The translations under genes were made by a program, and so were the position numbers. Positions 1 through 8,558 of a DNA stretch of 64,000 nt are shown here, one piece after another. The notes under the pieces are model-generated. The model saw only the letters and a list, made by a program, of their open reading frames with translations. It was not told the DNA's origin and made no database searches. Origin of the DNA: a virus; the IMG/VR virus record IMGVR_UViG_3300032307_000516, positions 1 to 64,000 of that record; one strand, written 5' to 3'. Within the stretch, counting starts at the first letter, position 1. Each line of letters starts with the position of its first letter.

Positions 1-549
1 GGATCGTCAGGAACTAGTGGATCGTCAGGAACTAGTGGATCGTCAGGAACTAGTGGAACGTCAGGTACTAGTGGAACTAGTGGTTCAAGTGGAAGTTCTG
101 GATCTAGCGGTTCTTCTGGAACAAGAGGAACTTCCGGATCTAGTGGATCTTCAGGAACTTCCGGAGCTAGCGGATCGTCAGGAACTAGTGGATCGTCAGG
201 AACTAGTGGATCGTCAGGAACTAGTGGAACTTCCGGAGCTAGTGGATCGTCAGGAACTAGTGGAACATCAGGATCTAGTGGAACATCAGGATCTAGTGGA
301 ACATCAGGATCCTCAGGTTCTTCTGGTTCTTCTGGTTCTTCTGGATCATCTGGTTCTTCTGGATCTAGCGGAACATCTGGATCTTCAGGAACTAGTGGAA
401 CTTCAGGATCTTCTGGATCTAGTGGTTCTTCAGGAACTAGGGGAACTTCAGGAACTTCCGGATCTAGTGGAACTAGTGGTTCAAGCGGAACTTCAGGAGC
501 AGCAGGAGCTAGTGGATCCTCAGGAACTAGTGGAACATCAGGAGCTCCT
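1..549 (+). repeat. Tandem 9/18-bp repeats encoding Gly-Ser-Ser/Gly-Thr-Ser triplets
   Basis: Units of the type GGATCGTCA and GGAACTAGT are repeated head to tail. They encode Gly-X-Y triplets of the fibre stalk. The synonymous codons vary, so the amino-acid period is stricter than the DNA period. This kind of array is prone to length change by slippage. Confidence 0.85.
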
Positions 550-3426
550 GGACCAGGAGGAACAATAGCTTATTGTGGATCTTTTTACGATACAGCTATA
601 CAGACAAACGCTGGAGCTACAGCGACTAATTATTTTAGATACAATACTACAGATTTCGCATTAGGTGTTTCTATCCAAAACAGTAGCGAAATTACTATTG
701 ATAACGCTGGTACATATAACATACAATTTTCTGCACAGATTGATAAATCTGACTCAGGAAGTGACGTAATTGAAATATGGTTATCAAAAAATGGGTCAAA
801 TGTACCAGACTCATCAACAACTTTGGAAGTTGTCGGAAACAGCACAGAACTAGTAGCTGCTTGGAACTGGTTAGTAGAAGCTGAGGATGGTGATTATTAT
901 GAGATAGCTTGGCACTCGAATGACTTAAACGTTTTTATTCTTGCAAGAGGTACACAAACAAATCCAACAAGACCTGCTATACCTTCGGTAATTCTTACTG
1001 TATCACAGGTAACTTACACCCAGATTGGACCTACTGGAGGATCTGGAACTAGCGGAACTAGCGGTACCTCAGGATCTAGCGGTACCTCAGGATCTAGCGG
1101 ATCATCGGGATCTAGCGGATCATCGGGATCTAGCGGAAGTTCGGGAACAGGAGGAACATCTGGATCTTCTGGAACATCAGGATCTAGTGGTTCTTCTGGA
1201 ACATCTGGAACATCTGGATCTAGTGGAACATCTGGCTTAAGTGTTTCTGCAAGTTTTATGAGAGGATCTCGTTCAACTCAACAGACCACGGGATTAACTA
1301 CTAATAGCTTAGTTGTCTTTACACAAACTGATGTTTCAACGGGATCAGATATCTCATTAAATACTAGCACCGGACAGATTACACTTGCTGCTAATAAAAC
1401 TTATAGAATCTTAGGACAAGTTCCCAACGTGACTATATCAGGGGCTTCTGTTAGACCATCTTTCTGTTGGTATAATGAAACTACCGCTGCATATGTCGGA
1501 AGTGCTGCTTCTTATTACCAGCCATCAGATGCTGCCGGATTTGCTGCCGGGGGAGGTCTTTCAGACTTGGTTCTAACTACCACACAGACCACAGTAATTT
1601 CATACCGAATTTTAAGTACTAATAGCTCATTAACCGGTCTTGGTGGTAATGGTGACTTTGGATTAACTGGTTCTTATCCTTGGTTTGATATAGAGGTTAT
1701 ATCAGGGCATTCTCCTTTGTTAAGTGGAACATCTGGATCTTCAGGATCATCAGGTTCTTCAGGAACTAGTGGTTCTTCAGGTTCTAGTGGAACATCTGGC
1801 TCTTCAGGAACTAGTGGTTCTTCAGGTTCTAGTGGATCTTCGGGGACTAGAGGAACTTCAGGAACTTCGGGTTCTAGTGGAACATCTGGCTCTTCAGGAA
1901 CTAGTGGTTCTTCAGGATCTTCAGGATCTTCAGGAACTAGCGGTTCTTCAGGATCTTCCGGAACTAGTGGAACATCTGGCTCTTCGGGGACTAGAGGAAC
2001 TTCAGGAACTTCGGGTTCTAGTGGAACATCTGGCTCTTCAGGAACTAGTGGTTCTTCAGGTTCTTCAGGATCTTCAGGAACTAGTGGAACATCTGGCTCT
2101 TCAGGAACTAGCGGAACTTCAGGATCTTCCGGAACTAGTGGAACATCTGGCTCTTCGGGAACTAGCGGAACTTCAGGATCTTCAGGATCTAGTGGGTCTT
2201 CAGGATCTAGTGGAACATCAGGAACAACCCCAATAGGAGTTCTGAATTATCAGCAGACTCAAGGAACACAAGTAACAATCAATGCGGGTGCAACTGGTAC
2301 AGTAGTTAGCGCTCCTGCTATTACAACTACAGGCAAGGCAGTACAAATTTTAGTCACAGGAGATGCTAATCCAAATTCAGCAGCAGGGGGTTGGTGTAGA
2401 CTTCAATTATTCAGGGACTCTACTGCAATAGGAAAAATTGTACAGCCTGAGTCAAGTGCACAAAACGAAAATGTCCCTTATGCTTTAAACGTTATAGACG
2501 CACCTACAGCTGGGACATATACATATTCACTAAGGGCAACAACTGTAAGCGGAAGTAATTTTCAGTTCGGAGAATCAGATGGACCGGTGATAAATGTTAT
2601 AGAGCTAGCAGGTTCAGGATCTTCAGGAACATCCGGATCTTCAGGAACCTCAGGATCTAGTGGATCTTCAGGGTCGTCAGGAACTAGTGGAACATCTGGA
2701 TTTACGGTATTAAATAATACAGATAACAACGTTCTAACAGCAACTGGTGTTTCTGGCCAAGCCAACGGGGAATCTACCTTAACGTATGATGGAGTAACCC
2801 TTAAAATGCTTGCTCAATCGGGTGATGAAGGTGGCGAAATTTTCTTAAACAAACCGGTTACAAATAGTTCAATCAACACTGGTGTTACAATTGACATCTA
2901 TCAAAATAGACTTAGATTCTTCGAATCAGGAGGTTCTGCTAGAGGTGCTTATATTGACTTGACAACACAAGCCGCGGGAGTTGCTACGAACCTTTCACCA
3001 AATGCTTGGCTTTATGTAACAAGAAACACGAATCAAACTATAGGTTCAGGAAACTGGGGTAGCAGGGATATTATTTTTAATAATCAAGTTTATTCAAATA
3101 ATATAACATATAACACATCAACAGGAATAGCCACTCTAACAGCAGGGACTTATAGGATCACAGCAAGATTAGCTTGGAGTGCTGGAGCAACTTATCTAAT
3201 ACAATACTCATTGTTTGATAGCTCAAATAATCAATTGGGTCCAACTGTTGAACAGATACAGCCAACTTCAGGTAGTAATAACGTTAGTTCTGGTGATTTT
3301 GACATGATATATGATACAGCCTCTACGATAGACGTTAAAATTAGAACATTAAGTACTACCAATGCTTTATCCGGTGAGTTCATTAGAGGAGATCTGAATA
3401 CACAGTTCATTATTCAGAAGCTTTGA
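1..3426 (+). CDS. Giant collagen-like tail fibre protein (5' end outside window)
   Basis: The reading frame is open from base 1 to the TGA at 3424-3426, so the gene starts before the window; 1141 residues are visible. It alternates Gly-X-Y stalks made almost only of GSS and GTS triplets (about nt 1-550, 1030-1235, 1720-2225, 2610-2700) with four globular beta-rich domains (about nt 553-1020, 1236-1715, 2226-2605, 2701-3426). The globular parts have the look of C1q/TNF-like jelly-roll trimer heads, which is inference from pattern and not a match I can verify. Collagen-like triplets in phage fibres form triple-helical stalks. A related but shorter fibre is encoded at 51630-52865. The likely role is host-surface binding. 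A methionine at 823 is in frame but is internal, because the frame upstream has the same composition and no stop codon. Confidence 0.85.
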   Translation, partial: GSSGTSGSSGTSGSSGTSGTSGTSGTSGSSGSSGSSGSSGTRGTSGSSGSSGTSGASGSSGTSGSSGTSGSSGTSGTSGASGSSGTSGTSGSSGTSGSSGTSGSSGSSGSSGSSGSSGSSGSSGTSGSSGTSGTSGSSGSSGSSGTRGTSGTSGSSGTSGSSGTSGAAGASGSSGTSGTSGAPGPGGTIAYCGSFYDTAIQTNAGATATNYFRYNTTDFALGVSIQNSSEITIDNAGTYNIQFSAQIDKSDSGSDVIEIWLSKNGSNVPDSSTTLEVVGNSTELVAAWNWLVEAEDGDYYEIAWHSNDLNVFILARGTQTNPTRPAIPSVILTVSQVTYTQIGPTGGSGTSGTSGTSGSSGTSGSSGSSGSSGSSGSSGSSGTGGTSGSSGTSGSSGSSGTSGTSGSSGTSGLSVSASFMRGSRSTQQTTGLTTNSLVVFTQTDVSTGSDISLNTSTGQITLAANKTYRILGQVPNVTISGASVRPSFCWYNETTAAYVGSAASYYQPSDAAGFAAGGGLSDLVLTTTQTTVISYRILSTNSSLTGLGGNGDFGLTGSYPWFDIEVISGHSPLLSGTSGSSGSSGSSGTSGSSGSSGTSGSSGTSGSSGSSGSSGTRGTSGTSGSSGTSGSSGTSGSSGSSGSSGTSGSSGSSGTSGTSGSSGTRGTSGTSGSSGTSGSSGTSGSSGSSGSSGTSGTSGSSGTSGTSGSSGTSGTSGSSGTSGTSGSSGSSGSSGSSGTSGTTPIGVLNYQQTQGTQVTINAGATGTVVSAPAITTTGKAVQILVTGDANPNSAAGGWCRLQLFRDSTAIGKIVQPESSAQNENVPYALNVIDAPTAGTYTYSLRATTVSGSNFQFGESDGPVINVIELAGSGSSGTSGSSGTSGSSGSSGSSGTSGTSGFTVLNNTDNNVLTATGVSGQANGESTLTYDGVTLKMLAQSGDEGGEIFLNKPVTNSSINTGVTIDIYQNRLRFFESGGSARGAYIDLTTQAAGVATNLSPNAWLYVTRNTNQTIGSGNWGSRDIIFNNQVYSNNITYNTSTGIATLTAGTYRITARLAWSAGATYLIQYSLFDSSNNQLGPTVEQIQPTSGSNNVSSGDFDMIYDTASTIDVKIRTLSTTNALSGEFIRGDLNTQFIIQKL
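1717..2226 (+). repeat. Second long Gly-X-Y coding repeat array
   Basis: About 170 residues of uninterrupted GSS/GTS triplets, with occasional GTR. Longer repeated blocks of about 120 bp are visible (each opens with a GGAACTAGAGGAACT-like or GGGACTAGAGG unit), which suggests past duplication of larger segments. Confidence 0.8.
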
Positions 3427-3447
3427 TAATATTAGGATATATAAGTT

Positions 3448-3702
3448 ATGAATCATATCCAATTATTCGAGAATTTTATACCAGGAGGTAAAAAAGAATT
3501 TACTGATTCCGAAATTCAATATTATCAGAAATTATGGGATTGGCTTCACGATAAGTACAGATACAATAAATTCTTCTCCAGTCTTTGGGATAAAGTAAAG
3601 ACAAAAAAATCCCTAACTAGCAAACAATGGATTGAATTAGAATTTCTACTTAAAAACGGAAAATCTAGATACGAAGCTGGTATTCTACCTAATAATTATT
3701 AA
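3448..3702 (+). CDS. Small protein with capsid-targeting-like N-terminus
   Basis: 84 residues, no recognised domain. The N-terminus MNHIQLFENFI matches the short motif shared by several proteins in this window (M-K/N-x-hydrophobic-x-x-F-x-x-F-I), which resembles the capsid-targeting leader of T4 internal head proteins. A GGATATATAA box lies just upstream of the start, as for other members of that group. The remainder is rich in Lys, Trp and Tyr. A head-internal or injected protein is an inference. Confidence 0.6.
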   Translation: MNHIQLFENFIPGGKKEFTDSEIQYYQKLWDWLHDKYRYNKFFSSLWDKVKTKKSLTSKQWIELEFLLKNGKSRYEAGILPNNY

Positions 3703-3760
3703 TTTTACGAAACAAAACCTTAGTTTAATCTATAAAAAACAAAGGTTATTGTAATTCGAG

Positions 3761-4387
3761 ATGGTAAGAAAAAGAAATTGGGGTGTATCGAATGTTTTTT
3801 CTGAAGCACATAGAAGATGTCTTCCTGGAAATTTTTGTTTGTGGGATGTAGACGGTTTTATGTTAGACGGAACAGGAGAACCCTGTGCTATTTATGAAGG
3901 CAAATTCAAAATGGCAAGTGTAGATAGAGGTAACTTTATAGAATCTTTTTATCACTCGAATAATCTCCAGGCATCATTTCTAAGAAAGATGTCGCAAGTA
4001 ATACCAGTTTGGATATGCGAGGAATCAACCAATACCTGGTGGTATCTTCACAATACAATTCTAGTTAAAGGAGAAAATCCTGAAATGGATCTTTACAAGA
4101 CGGAAAATCGTATTTATGTTGAAGATATACTAAGACCCGGATTTTCTATGAATAATCCTTCTGGTATATTTGTAAGAACAGAAGGCGAAAAACCTTGTGA
4201 TCTTGTTGGAATTGCTGAAAGATTATCATATCTTTTAAATGTACCGACAGTTCTAGTTAATGATATTTTCGAGGAAGGACACGTACACTTTAAAAACCAA
4301 GACAAGGATATTCAATTAAAATCCGAAGTGCTAGAATCTTTTGAAGGCGATTGGTTGAATGACTGGAAAAATCTAGAAATTGTCTAA
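3761..4387 (+). CDS. Possible PD-(D/E)XK-type nuclease
   Basis: 208 residues. Residues 27-47 contain a D-x-D-G ... E-G-K arrangement (WDVDGFML then IYEGKFK), which is the spacing expected for the D and E-x-K residues of PD-(D/E)XK nucleases, followed by a helix rich in charged residues. There is no other family signature I recognise, so the nuclease call is tentative. It is preceded by a GAAAC-N16-TATAAAAA promoter-like sequence at 3708-3738. Confidence 0.4.
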   Translation: MVRKRNWGVSNVFSEAHRRCLPGNFCLWDVDGFMLDGTGEPCAIYEGKFKMASVDRGNFIESFYHSNNLQASFLRKMSQVIPVWICEESTNTWWYLHNTILVKGENPEMDLYKTENRIYVEDILRPGFSMNNPSGIFVRTEGEKPCDLVGIAERLSYLLNVPTVLVNDIFEEGHVHFKNQDKDIQLKSEVLESFEGDWLNDWKNLEIV

Positions 4388-4460
4388 GAAAATCCAAGAA
4401 TAAACCATTTATTCTGAAACTATACTCCCGCCTTTTAGATATGATAATAAAAGAATTTAT

Positions 4461-4814
4461 ATGCCTAAAAGTAGAGTAAGAAAGAAAAAAGGTAAACCGG
4501 TTAAGTATACTCCGAAGCCTCAGGGGATATCAAAAACTAAAATGAAACAGTTGATGGAGTTGATTGCAAAACAACAAGAATTGATGCAAGCACAGTCAAC
4601 AGAAACACCAGAACTTCGTGAAGGTGAAGGTGAACTTATTATTGGATCAGAATTTACAAAAAAATTAAATGTAAATCCTTCAACAGAGATTTTAGAAGGA
4701 CCTGGATTATCTGATATTAAAGAAGAGGTAAAAGAGAGTGAGAGAAAATCTGAAGAAATCTTAGAGGTTGCTCCAGATGCAGAAGAAGGACCAGTATCTG
4801 GAGAAGTAGAATAA
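4461..4814 (+). CDS. Hypothetical protein, basic N-terminus and acidic C-terminus
   Basis: 117 residues. The first 25 residues are strongly basic (SRVRKKKGKPVKY), followed by a predicted helix rich in Gln and Met and a low-complexity acidic tail. I do not recognise the family. The charge split suggests nucleic-acid or capsid-interior binding, but this is only a suggestion. Confidence 0.6.
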   Translation: MPKSRVRKKKGKPVKYTPKPQGISKTKMKQLMELIAKQQELMQAQSTETPELREGEGELIIGSEFTKKLNVNPSTEILEGPGLSDIKEEVKESERKSEEILEVAPDAEEGPVSGEVE

Positions 4815-4880
4815 TTCTACAACTCAGATCTTTACTGATCTTTAAAATGGTTATATACCATATCAAATAATCAAAGACTA

Positions 4881-5198
4881 ATGGATTCTATCAATGACGA
4901 AAAACTAAACGAAGCAATAAACGGTGGTAAAACAACACTGGTTTGGTTCTCAGCAGAATGGTGCGGACCATGCAAACTTCTAAGACCTCCTATGGAGAAG
5001 ATTTCTAAAGAACTTTCAGAGAGTTACAATTTCGTAAAAGCTGATGTTGGATCAGCATCAGAAACAACAAAAAGATTTGGTATTAGAAATATTCCAACGT
5101 GCGTTCTAACTAGAGACGGCGAAGAGATCGGAAGATTCTCTGGAGTAAAAAACGAAGAGCAAATAAAAAATTTTTTAGAGGAACATCGTTCTATTTGA
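4881..5198 (+). CDS. trx: Thioredoxin
   Basis: 105 residues, the usual length for a single-domain thioredoxin. The active site WCGPC is at residues 27-31 and the cis-proline motif (NIPTC) near residue 72. It is a cytoplasmic dithiol-disulphide oxidoreductase and a likely electron donor for nucleotide reduction or virion protein folding. An extra Cys next to the cis-Pro is unusual but tolerated in the family. Confidence 0.92.
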   Translation: MDSINDEKLNEAINGGKTTLVWFSAEWCGPCKLLRPPMEKISKELSESYNFVKADVGSASETTKRFGIRNIPTCVLTRDGEEIGRFSGVKNEEQIKNFLEEHRSI

Positions 5199-5207
5199 AA
5201 CTTTTAT

Positions 5208-5215
5208 TATATTTG
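5208..5215 (+). promoter_or_regulatory. Bacteroidota-type promoter -7 box (TATATTTG) for the RNA locus
   Basis: TATATTTG matches the Bacteroidota housekeeping -7 consensus TAnnTTTG. It lies 20 nt upstream of a boxA-like element and about 45 nt upstream of the first structured RNA. Confidence 0.6.
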
Positions 5216-5234
5216 CAGATAAATAATAAAAACA

Positions 5235-5247
5235 CGTTCTTTAACAT
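5235..5247 (+). promoter_or_regulatory. boxA-like antitermination element
   Basis: CGTTCTTTAACAT is close to the bacterial rRNA boxA consensus (TGCTCTTTAACA) bound by NusB-NusE. Copies of the same element stand in front of all four tRNA groups in this window. Its presence here supports a non-coding transcription unit. Confidence 0.6.
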
Positions 5248-5253
5248 ACTTAT

Positions 5254-5479
5254 TTTCTTGAAGCGGTTTAGAAGGTTACTTCACAACATGATAAACGCAG
5301 AAGGATTAGTTCTCCGGTTCTAATCTACACAGGTCTCAGTACTGCTATAGGTGAGGCGCTTCTATATTCTAAAGGATATAGGAGAAAAATCAGTAGCTCG
5401 GTTTAATTCACCTGACTAGAAATTCGGGAATGATTACCTCCCATAAGGAGGAACCACCTTTTAAAGATTTCTCAAGAAA
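5254..5479 (+). ncRNA. Y RNA-like element 1 (large insert), upstream of the Ro60 gene
   Basis: Architecture: P1 TTTCTT (5254-5259) pairs with AAGAAA (5474-5479); GAAGCGG at 5260-5266; N9 TTTAGAAGG (5267-5275) pairs with CCTTTTAAA (5457-5465, one G-U); TTACTTC at 5276-5282; GATTTCTC at 5466-5473. The 174-nt insert has several hairpins, including an 11-bp stem capped by TAAA (about 5359-5384), a GATTAG/CTAATC hairpin (5304-5325) and TCAG/CTGA around a D-loop-like segment (5390-5415). The closed-end stem with two conserved internal strands resembles Y RNA architecture (Ro60-binding stem plus effector domain). The Y RNA label rests on architecture and on the adjacent TROVE gene. Confidence 0.6.
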
Positions 5480-5500
5480 GTATTATTAATAAAATAAACT

Positions 5501-5564
5501 CCGAAGCGGGAACAAGGATTACATCATTAAGGAAAAGAAAAACATCCTCGTTTATTATTCTCGG
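5501..5564 (+). ncRNA. Y RNA-like element 2 (minimal)
   Basis: GAAGCGG (5503-5509), N9 GAACAAGGA (5510-5518), TTACATC (5519-5525), short loop, N9' TCCTCGTTT (5545-5553; 8 of 9 pairs with one mismatch), ATTATTCTC (5554-5562), P1 only CC/GG. It is the weakest copy: P1 is very short and the TTACTTC box has one change. Confidence 0.5.
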
Positions 5565-5577
5565 TTTTTAAATTATT

Positions 5578-5651
5578 ATTCTGAAGCGGGATAAAGAGTT
5601 ACTTCATATAACTTTGCACGAAAAAACGCTCTTTATCAAAATACTCAGGAT
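5578..5651 (+). ncRNA. Y RNA-like element 3 (minimal)
   Basis: P1 ATTCT (5578-5582) pairs with AGGAT (5647-5651); GAAGCGG (5583-5589); N9 GATAAAGAG (5590-5598) pairs perfectly with CTCTTTATC (5629-5637); TTACTTC (5599-5605); AAAATACTC (5638-5646). The loop is only 23 nt. The helix is covariant relative to the other copies, which supports a real RNA. Confidence 0.6.
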
Positions 5652-5658
5652 ATAACTT

Positions 5659-5693
5659 TAAGGGGTTTGAACTACGGTTTAAACCCCTTTTTT
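5659..5693 (+). terminator. Intrinsic terminator of the Y RNA-like locus
   Basis: AAGGGGTTT ... AAACCCCTT stem followed by seven T residues, between the RNA locus and the Ro60 gene. Confidence 0.8.
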
Positions 5694-5720
5694 ATTGCGT
5701 AAAAATTAAAAATAAAATAT

Positions 5721-7367
5721 ATGTCAAGACTAGGCGAATTTGCTGACAAAAAAACAGCAATGCAAATTTTACAAAACTCCACTTACGGAGCACTAGGAGT
5801 AGAGAACTTCATGGGAGGGATATCTTACAGCTTATCACCTCTAAACACATTAAAGATTGTTGCTGCTTCTTCAATCTTTGGAGAACCACAATATTATAGA
5901 GATGGATTAGGTGCTCCTAGTAACCTTAGCACTATCTTGGACTATTCTATATTAGCTCCGATGTTCAAAGCAGAATCTGGAGCTTTAAAAGATAATCTGA
6001 GTGCTGTAGATATCTTCGAAGAAGCCATACAGGCAGCTTTAGACTTCGACTTTAAAGCAACATTGGATTTAGCTTTAGAACTCCGTAACGAGTACTATAT
6101 GCGTCTAAATCCAGCTGTAATATTTGTTAAAGCAAGTATGCACGAAGGTCGTCAGGAGTTCAACGAGAAAAATCCTGGGTACATGAAGATGATAGGTAAA
6201 GCTATTGCTCTTAGACCTGATGATTTAACAAATCAGTTCGAATACTATATGTATAAGAACGGAGGTAAAAAAGGTCTTTCATCTTTGGTGAAAAGAACTT
6301 GGGCAGAAAGACTTGCAGAATTCTCGCGTTACCAATTGAACAAATACAAGGGTAAAAGATTAATCGACCTTGTTCGTATCTCTCACGCTAAAAGTGAAGA
6401 TATTAATGAGCTAATGACAACTGGTACATTAAAAGTAGAAGAGTCAGAAAAAACATGGGAGATCTTAAGATCAGAAAAAAAATCATGGGAAGAGATTGTA
6501 AACACTATCTCAATCCCACATATGGCTCTTTTGAGAAACCTTAGAGGTATTTTTACTGAAGTCGAAGATCCTACACTTACTGCAAGAATTTTAACTCAGT
6601 TAAAAGGCGGTGTTATAAAAGGAAAACAATTCCCTTTTAGATATTGGTCAGCTTATAAAGCTGTATCCAATTCACAGATCCACCACAAACAACTTGTTTT
6701 GGATACTCTTGAAGAATGTTTAGACATCTCTGTAGAGAATATGCCTAAATTAAAAGGTAAAACGGTTTGTCTTTCTGATAACTCAGGATCTGCATGGGGT
6801 GCTTTCAATAGCGAATATGGATCAGTTACTGTAGCAGAGATTGCTAACTTGTCTTCATTAATTACATCACTACAATCTGATTCAGGAGAAGTTGGTGTAT
6901 TTGGGGATGATCTTTCATTGAAAGGAGTATCTAAAAGAAATGGCCTTCTTACACAATTAGAAGAAACTTCTAAAAGAGGTAGAGCTCAAGGAGGTGGTAC
7001 AGAAAATGGAATTTGGGTATTCTTTGATGAAGCCATCAAAAATAAAGTCCATTACGACAACATCTTTATCTATTCAGATATGCAAGCAGGTCACGGTAAT
7101 CTTTATGGACACGGACACACAGTAGGTAAAACTAAATTTGTCCACCCAAGAAAAGGCGGAACATACGTAGACGTACTTGCTATGGCTCAGGAATACAGAG
7201 ATAAAGTTAATCCTAAGGTTAATTTATTTACAGTTCAAGTAGGAGGTTACAACAACAGTGTTCTTCCTGAGGCTCTTTACAGAGGAGCAATATTAGCTGG
7301 TTGGACTGGTAAAGAACCTGTATTTGCTAAAGCAATTATAGACATTTGGGATTCAGTAGAAGCCTAA
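5721..7367 (+). CDS. rsr: Ro60/TROVE-family RNA-binding protein
   Basis: 548 residues, the length of bacterial Ro60 orthologues. The N-terminal ~330 residues form the helical TROVE repeat region; the C-terminal part is a von Willebrand A domain with an intact MIDAS motif D353-N-S355-G-S357. Ro60 proteins are ring-shaped, bind Y RNAs on the outer surface and misfolded or fragmented RNAs through the central hole, and in bacteria tether the exonuclease PNPase or assist rRNA/tRNA turnover. The gene directly follows three structured RNA elements and a terminator, the arrangement expected for Ro60 with Y RNAs. In a phage with a large tRNA set, a role in tRNA quality control or as an RNA decoy holder is plausible inference. 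Confidence 0.92.
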   Translation: MSRLGEFADKKTAMQILQNSTYGALGVENFMGGISYSLSPLNTLKIVAASSIFGEPQYYRDGLGAPSNLSTILDYSILAPMFKAESGALKDNLSAVDIFEEAIQAALDFDFKATLDLALELRNEYYMRLNPAVIFVKASMHEGRQEFNEKNPGYMKMIGKAIALRPDDLTNQFEYYMYKNGGKKGLSSLVKRTWAERLAEFSRYQLNKYKGKRLIDLVRISHAKSEDINELMTTGTLKVEESEKTWEILRSEKKSWEEIVNTISIPHMALLRNLRGIFTEVEDPTLTARILTQLKGGVIKGKQFPFRYWSAYKAVSNSQIHHKQLVLDTLEECLDISVENMPKLKGKTVCLSDNSGSAWGAFNSEYGSVTVAEIANLSSLITSLQSDSGEVGVFGDDLSLKGVSKRNGLLTQLEETSKRGRAQGGGTENGIWVFFDEAIKNKVHYDNIFIYSDMQAGHGNLYGHGHTVGKTKFVHPRKGGTYVDVLAMAQEYRDKVNPKVNLFTVQVGGYNNSVLPEALYRGAILAGWTGKEPVFAKAIIDIWDSVEA

Positions 7368-7383
7368 ATAAAACCATTATTTT

Positions 7384-7412
7384 AAATCCCTAGCATTGCT
7401 AGGGATTTTTTT
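7384..7412 (+). terminator. Intrinsic terminator after the Ro60 gene
   Basis: AAATCCCTAGC, loop ATT, GCTAGGGATTT, then a T tract. Confidence 0.85.
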
Positions 7413-7449
7413 GTGGGTTTCTACTAAGATATTGGATAAATATACTTGT

Positions 7450-7728
7450 ATGAAAAATTTAAAGACATTTGAGAATCATAGTTTCGAAGTTTACGATTCA
7501 GGTTCTAATATATTAAAAGGATACGGAGAAGAATTCCCATTTTCAAATTTATCCGTGGGAGACAAATTAGTTTATATGGGAACTCCATGTGAGGTTTACG
7601 AAGTATCTGATACTATTATTACATTACAGAATCTAAACCAAAATACAAAAAGATTTACTGTGAATCAAAACATGTTTAATAAAGGCGGATTTATCTCTAA
7701 AAAAGATACTCCAGCTAAACTCAAATAA
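7450..7728 (+). CDS. Hypothetical protein, weak capsid-targeting-like N-terminus
   Basis: 92 residues. I place the start at the ATG at 7450 because the longer frame (from 7396) would begin inside the terminator hairpin. The N-terminus MKNLKTFENHSFE resembles the shared M-K-x-L-x-x-F motif. The rest looks like a small beta-rich domain. Function unknown. Confidence 0.6.
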   Translation: MKNLKTFENHSFEVYDSGSNILKGYGEEFPFSNLSVGDKLVYMGTPCEVYEVSDTIITLQNLNQNTKRFTVNQNMFNKGGFISKKDTPAKLK

Positions 7729-7737
7729 AAATAAAAA

Positions 7738-7884
7738 ATGGCTAAAACTAAAACTATCGATTCTAGCAAGTATTACAAGCATAGTACTAAGAAAAAAAGA
7801 CCTGGAATTCATTCCAAGTGTAAAAGTAGTGTAAGTAAGAATTCTAAGAACTATAAGAAAGCTTACGTTGGTCAGGGTAAATAA
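7738..7884 (+). CDS. Small basic protein (48 aa)
   Basis: The ORF is 48 residues, very basic, and contains KKKRPGIHSKCKSS and ends in YVGQGK. Such small RPG(I/V)H-type basic proteins recur in Bacteroidota phages, but I know no function. It starts 9 bp after the preceding gene. Confidence 0.6.
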   Translation: MAKTKTIDSSKYYKHSTKKKRPGIHSKCKSSVSKNSKNYKKAYVGQGK

Positions 7885-7909
7885 TAAGGATATATAAAAT
7901 AAAAAAAAG

Positions 7910-8260
7910 ATGAAACATCTAAGAATTTACGAACAATATGCAGAGGAAGTTATGCCAACGGAAGACACTGCAACTGATGTTCATTTCGAAACTGAAACTA
8001 CTGACTTTAAACCTACTGACGGAAATAGCGAAGGTAACTATATTGTTACTTTTCAAAATGCAGAAGGTGAAGATACAACAATAGAAATTGCTGGCGCTTC
8101 TGAGCCAGAATATGTTGGAAGTTCAATGGTAAGCAATATCGAGATGATCGAAGATTCAAGCTCTGACGGAAAAAAATATTCAATCGTTGGATATTACGAT
8201 GAAGTGCCTGGTCAAGACGGTGAATATGAGCTTAAAAAAGTACTAGTAGAAGAAATATAA
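7910..8260 (+). CDS. Acidic protein with capsid-targeting-like N-terminus
   Basis: 116 residues, strongly acidic. It begins MKHLRIYEQYAEEVMP, close to the T4 leader pattern (M-K-x-x-x-x-[FY]-x-x-[FY]-x-E). A GGATATATAA box is 16 bp upstream. Likely a packaged head protein by analogy; no enzymatic motif seen. Confidence 0.6.
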   Translation: MKHLRIYEQYAEEVMPTEDTATDVHFETETTDFKPTDGNSEGNYIVTFQNAEGEDTTIEIAGASEPEYVGSSMVSNIEMIEDSSSDGKKYSIVGYYDEVPGQDGEYELKKVLVEEI

Positions 8261-8262
8261 TC

Positions 8263-8544
8263 ATGTCAATCAGAGTCTATTCAGGATACGATGAATTTAA
8301 GTTCGAGGAAGAAGAAATCTGCGAATATTTAGAATCCGATTTCTCAGATTCAAACGATGATGATGAATCAGATGATGTATTTTTTTATACTGAATCTAAA
8401 ATAGATTTTAGAGACGATGCTGATTTTTATATAATCTGTGATACAGAGGACGAGGAGACAGCAGAGGATATAGCTTCTTATTTAGGTAAGGCTAAAAAAA
8501 TAAATTTAGAAGATTTTAGGAAATCATTTTTTTATATAAGATAA
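8263..8544 (+). CDS. Acidic hypothetical protein
   Basis: 93 residues, about one third Asp/Glu, with alternating acidic and aromatic segments; starts 2 bp after the preceding stop, so it is probably co-translated with it. DNA-mimic proteins have such a composition, but nothing specific supports that here. Confidence 0.55.
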   Translation: MSIRVYSGYDEFKFEEEEICEYLESDFSDSNDDDESDDVFFYTESKIDFRDDADFYIICDTEDEETAEDIASYLGKAKKINLEDFRKSFFYIR

Positions 8545-8558
8545 AATATCTATATTTG
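8525..8558 (+). promoter_or_regulatory. Promoter A of tRNA operon A (CATTTTTTTA-N16-TATATTTG)
   Basis: CATTTTTTTA (8525-8534), exactly 16 nt, then TATATTTG (8551-8558). The same two boxes with the same 16-nt spacing occur at 11137, 13065 and 24299. It overlaps the end of the upstream gene. Confidence 0.7.

Noticed and set aside
17-568. ORF rich in Leu-Val-Glu-His repeats, and its counterparts at 1025-1240, 1724-2236 and 52216-52539
   Set aside because: Out-of-frame shadows of the Gly-X-Y fibre repeats; the true frame is continuous from base 1 to 3426.
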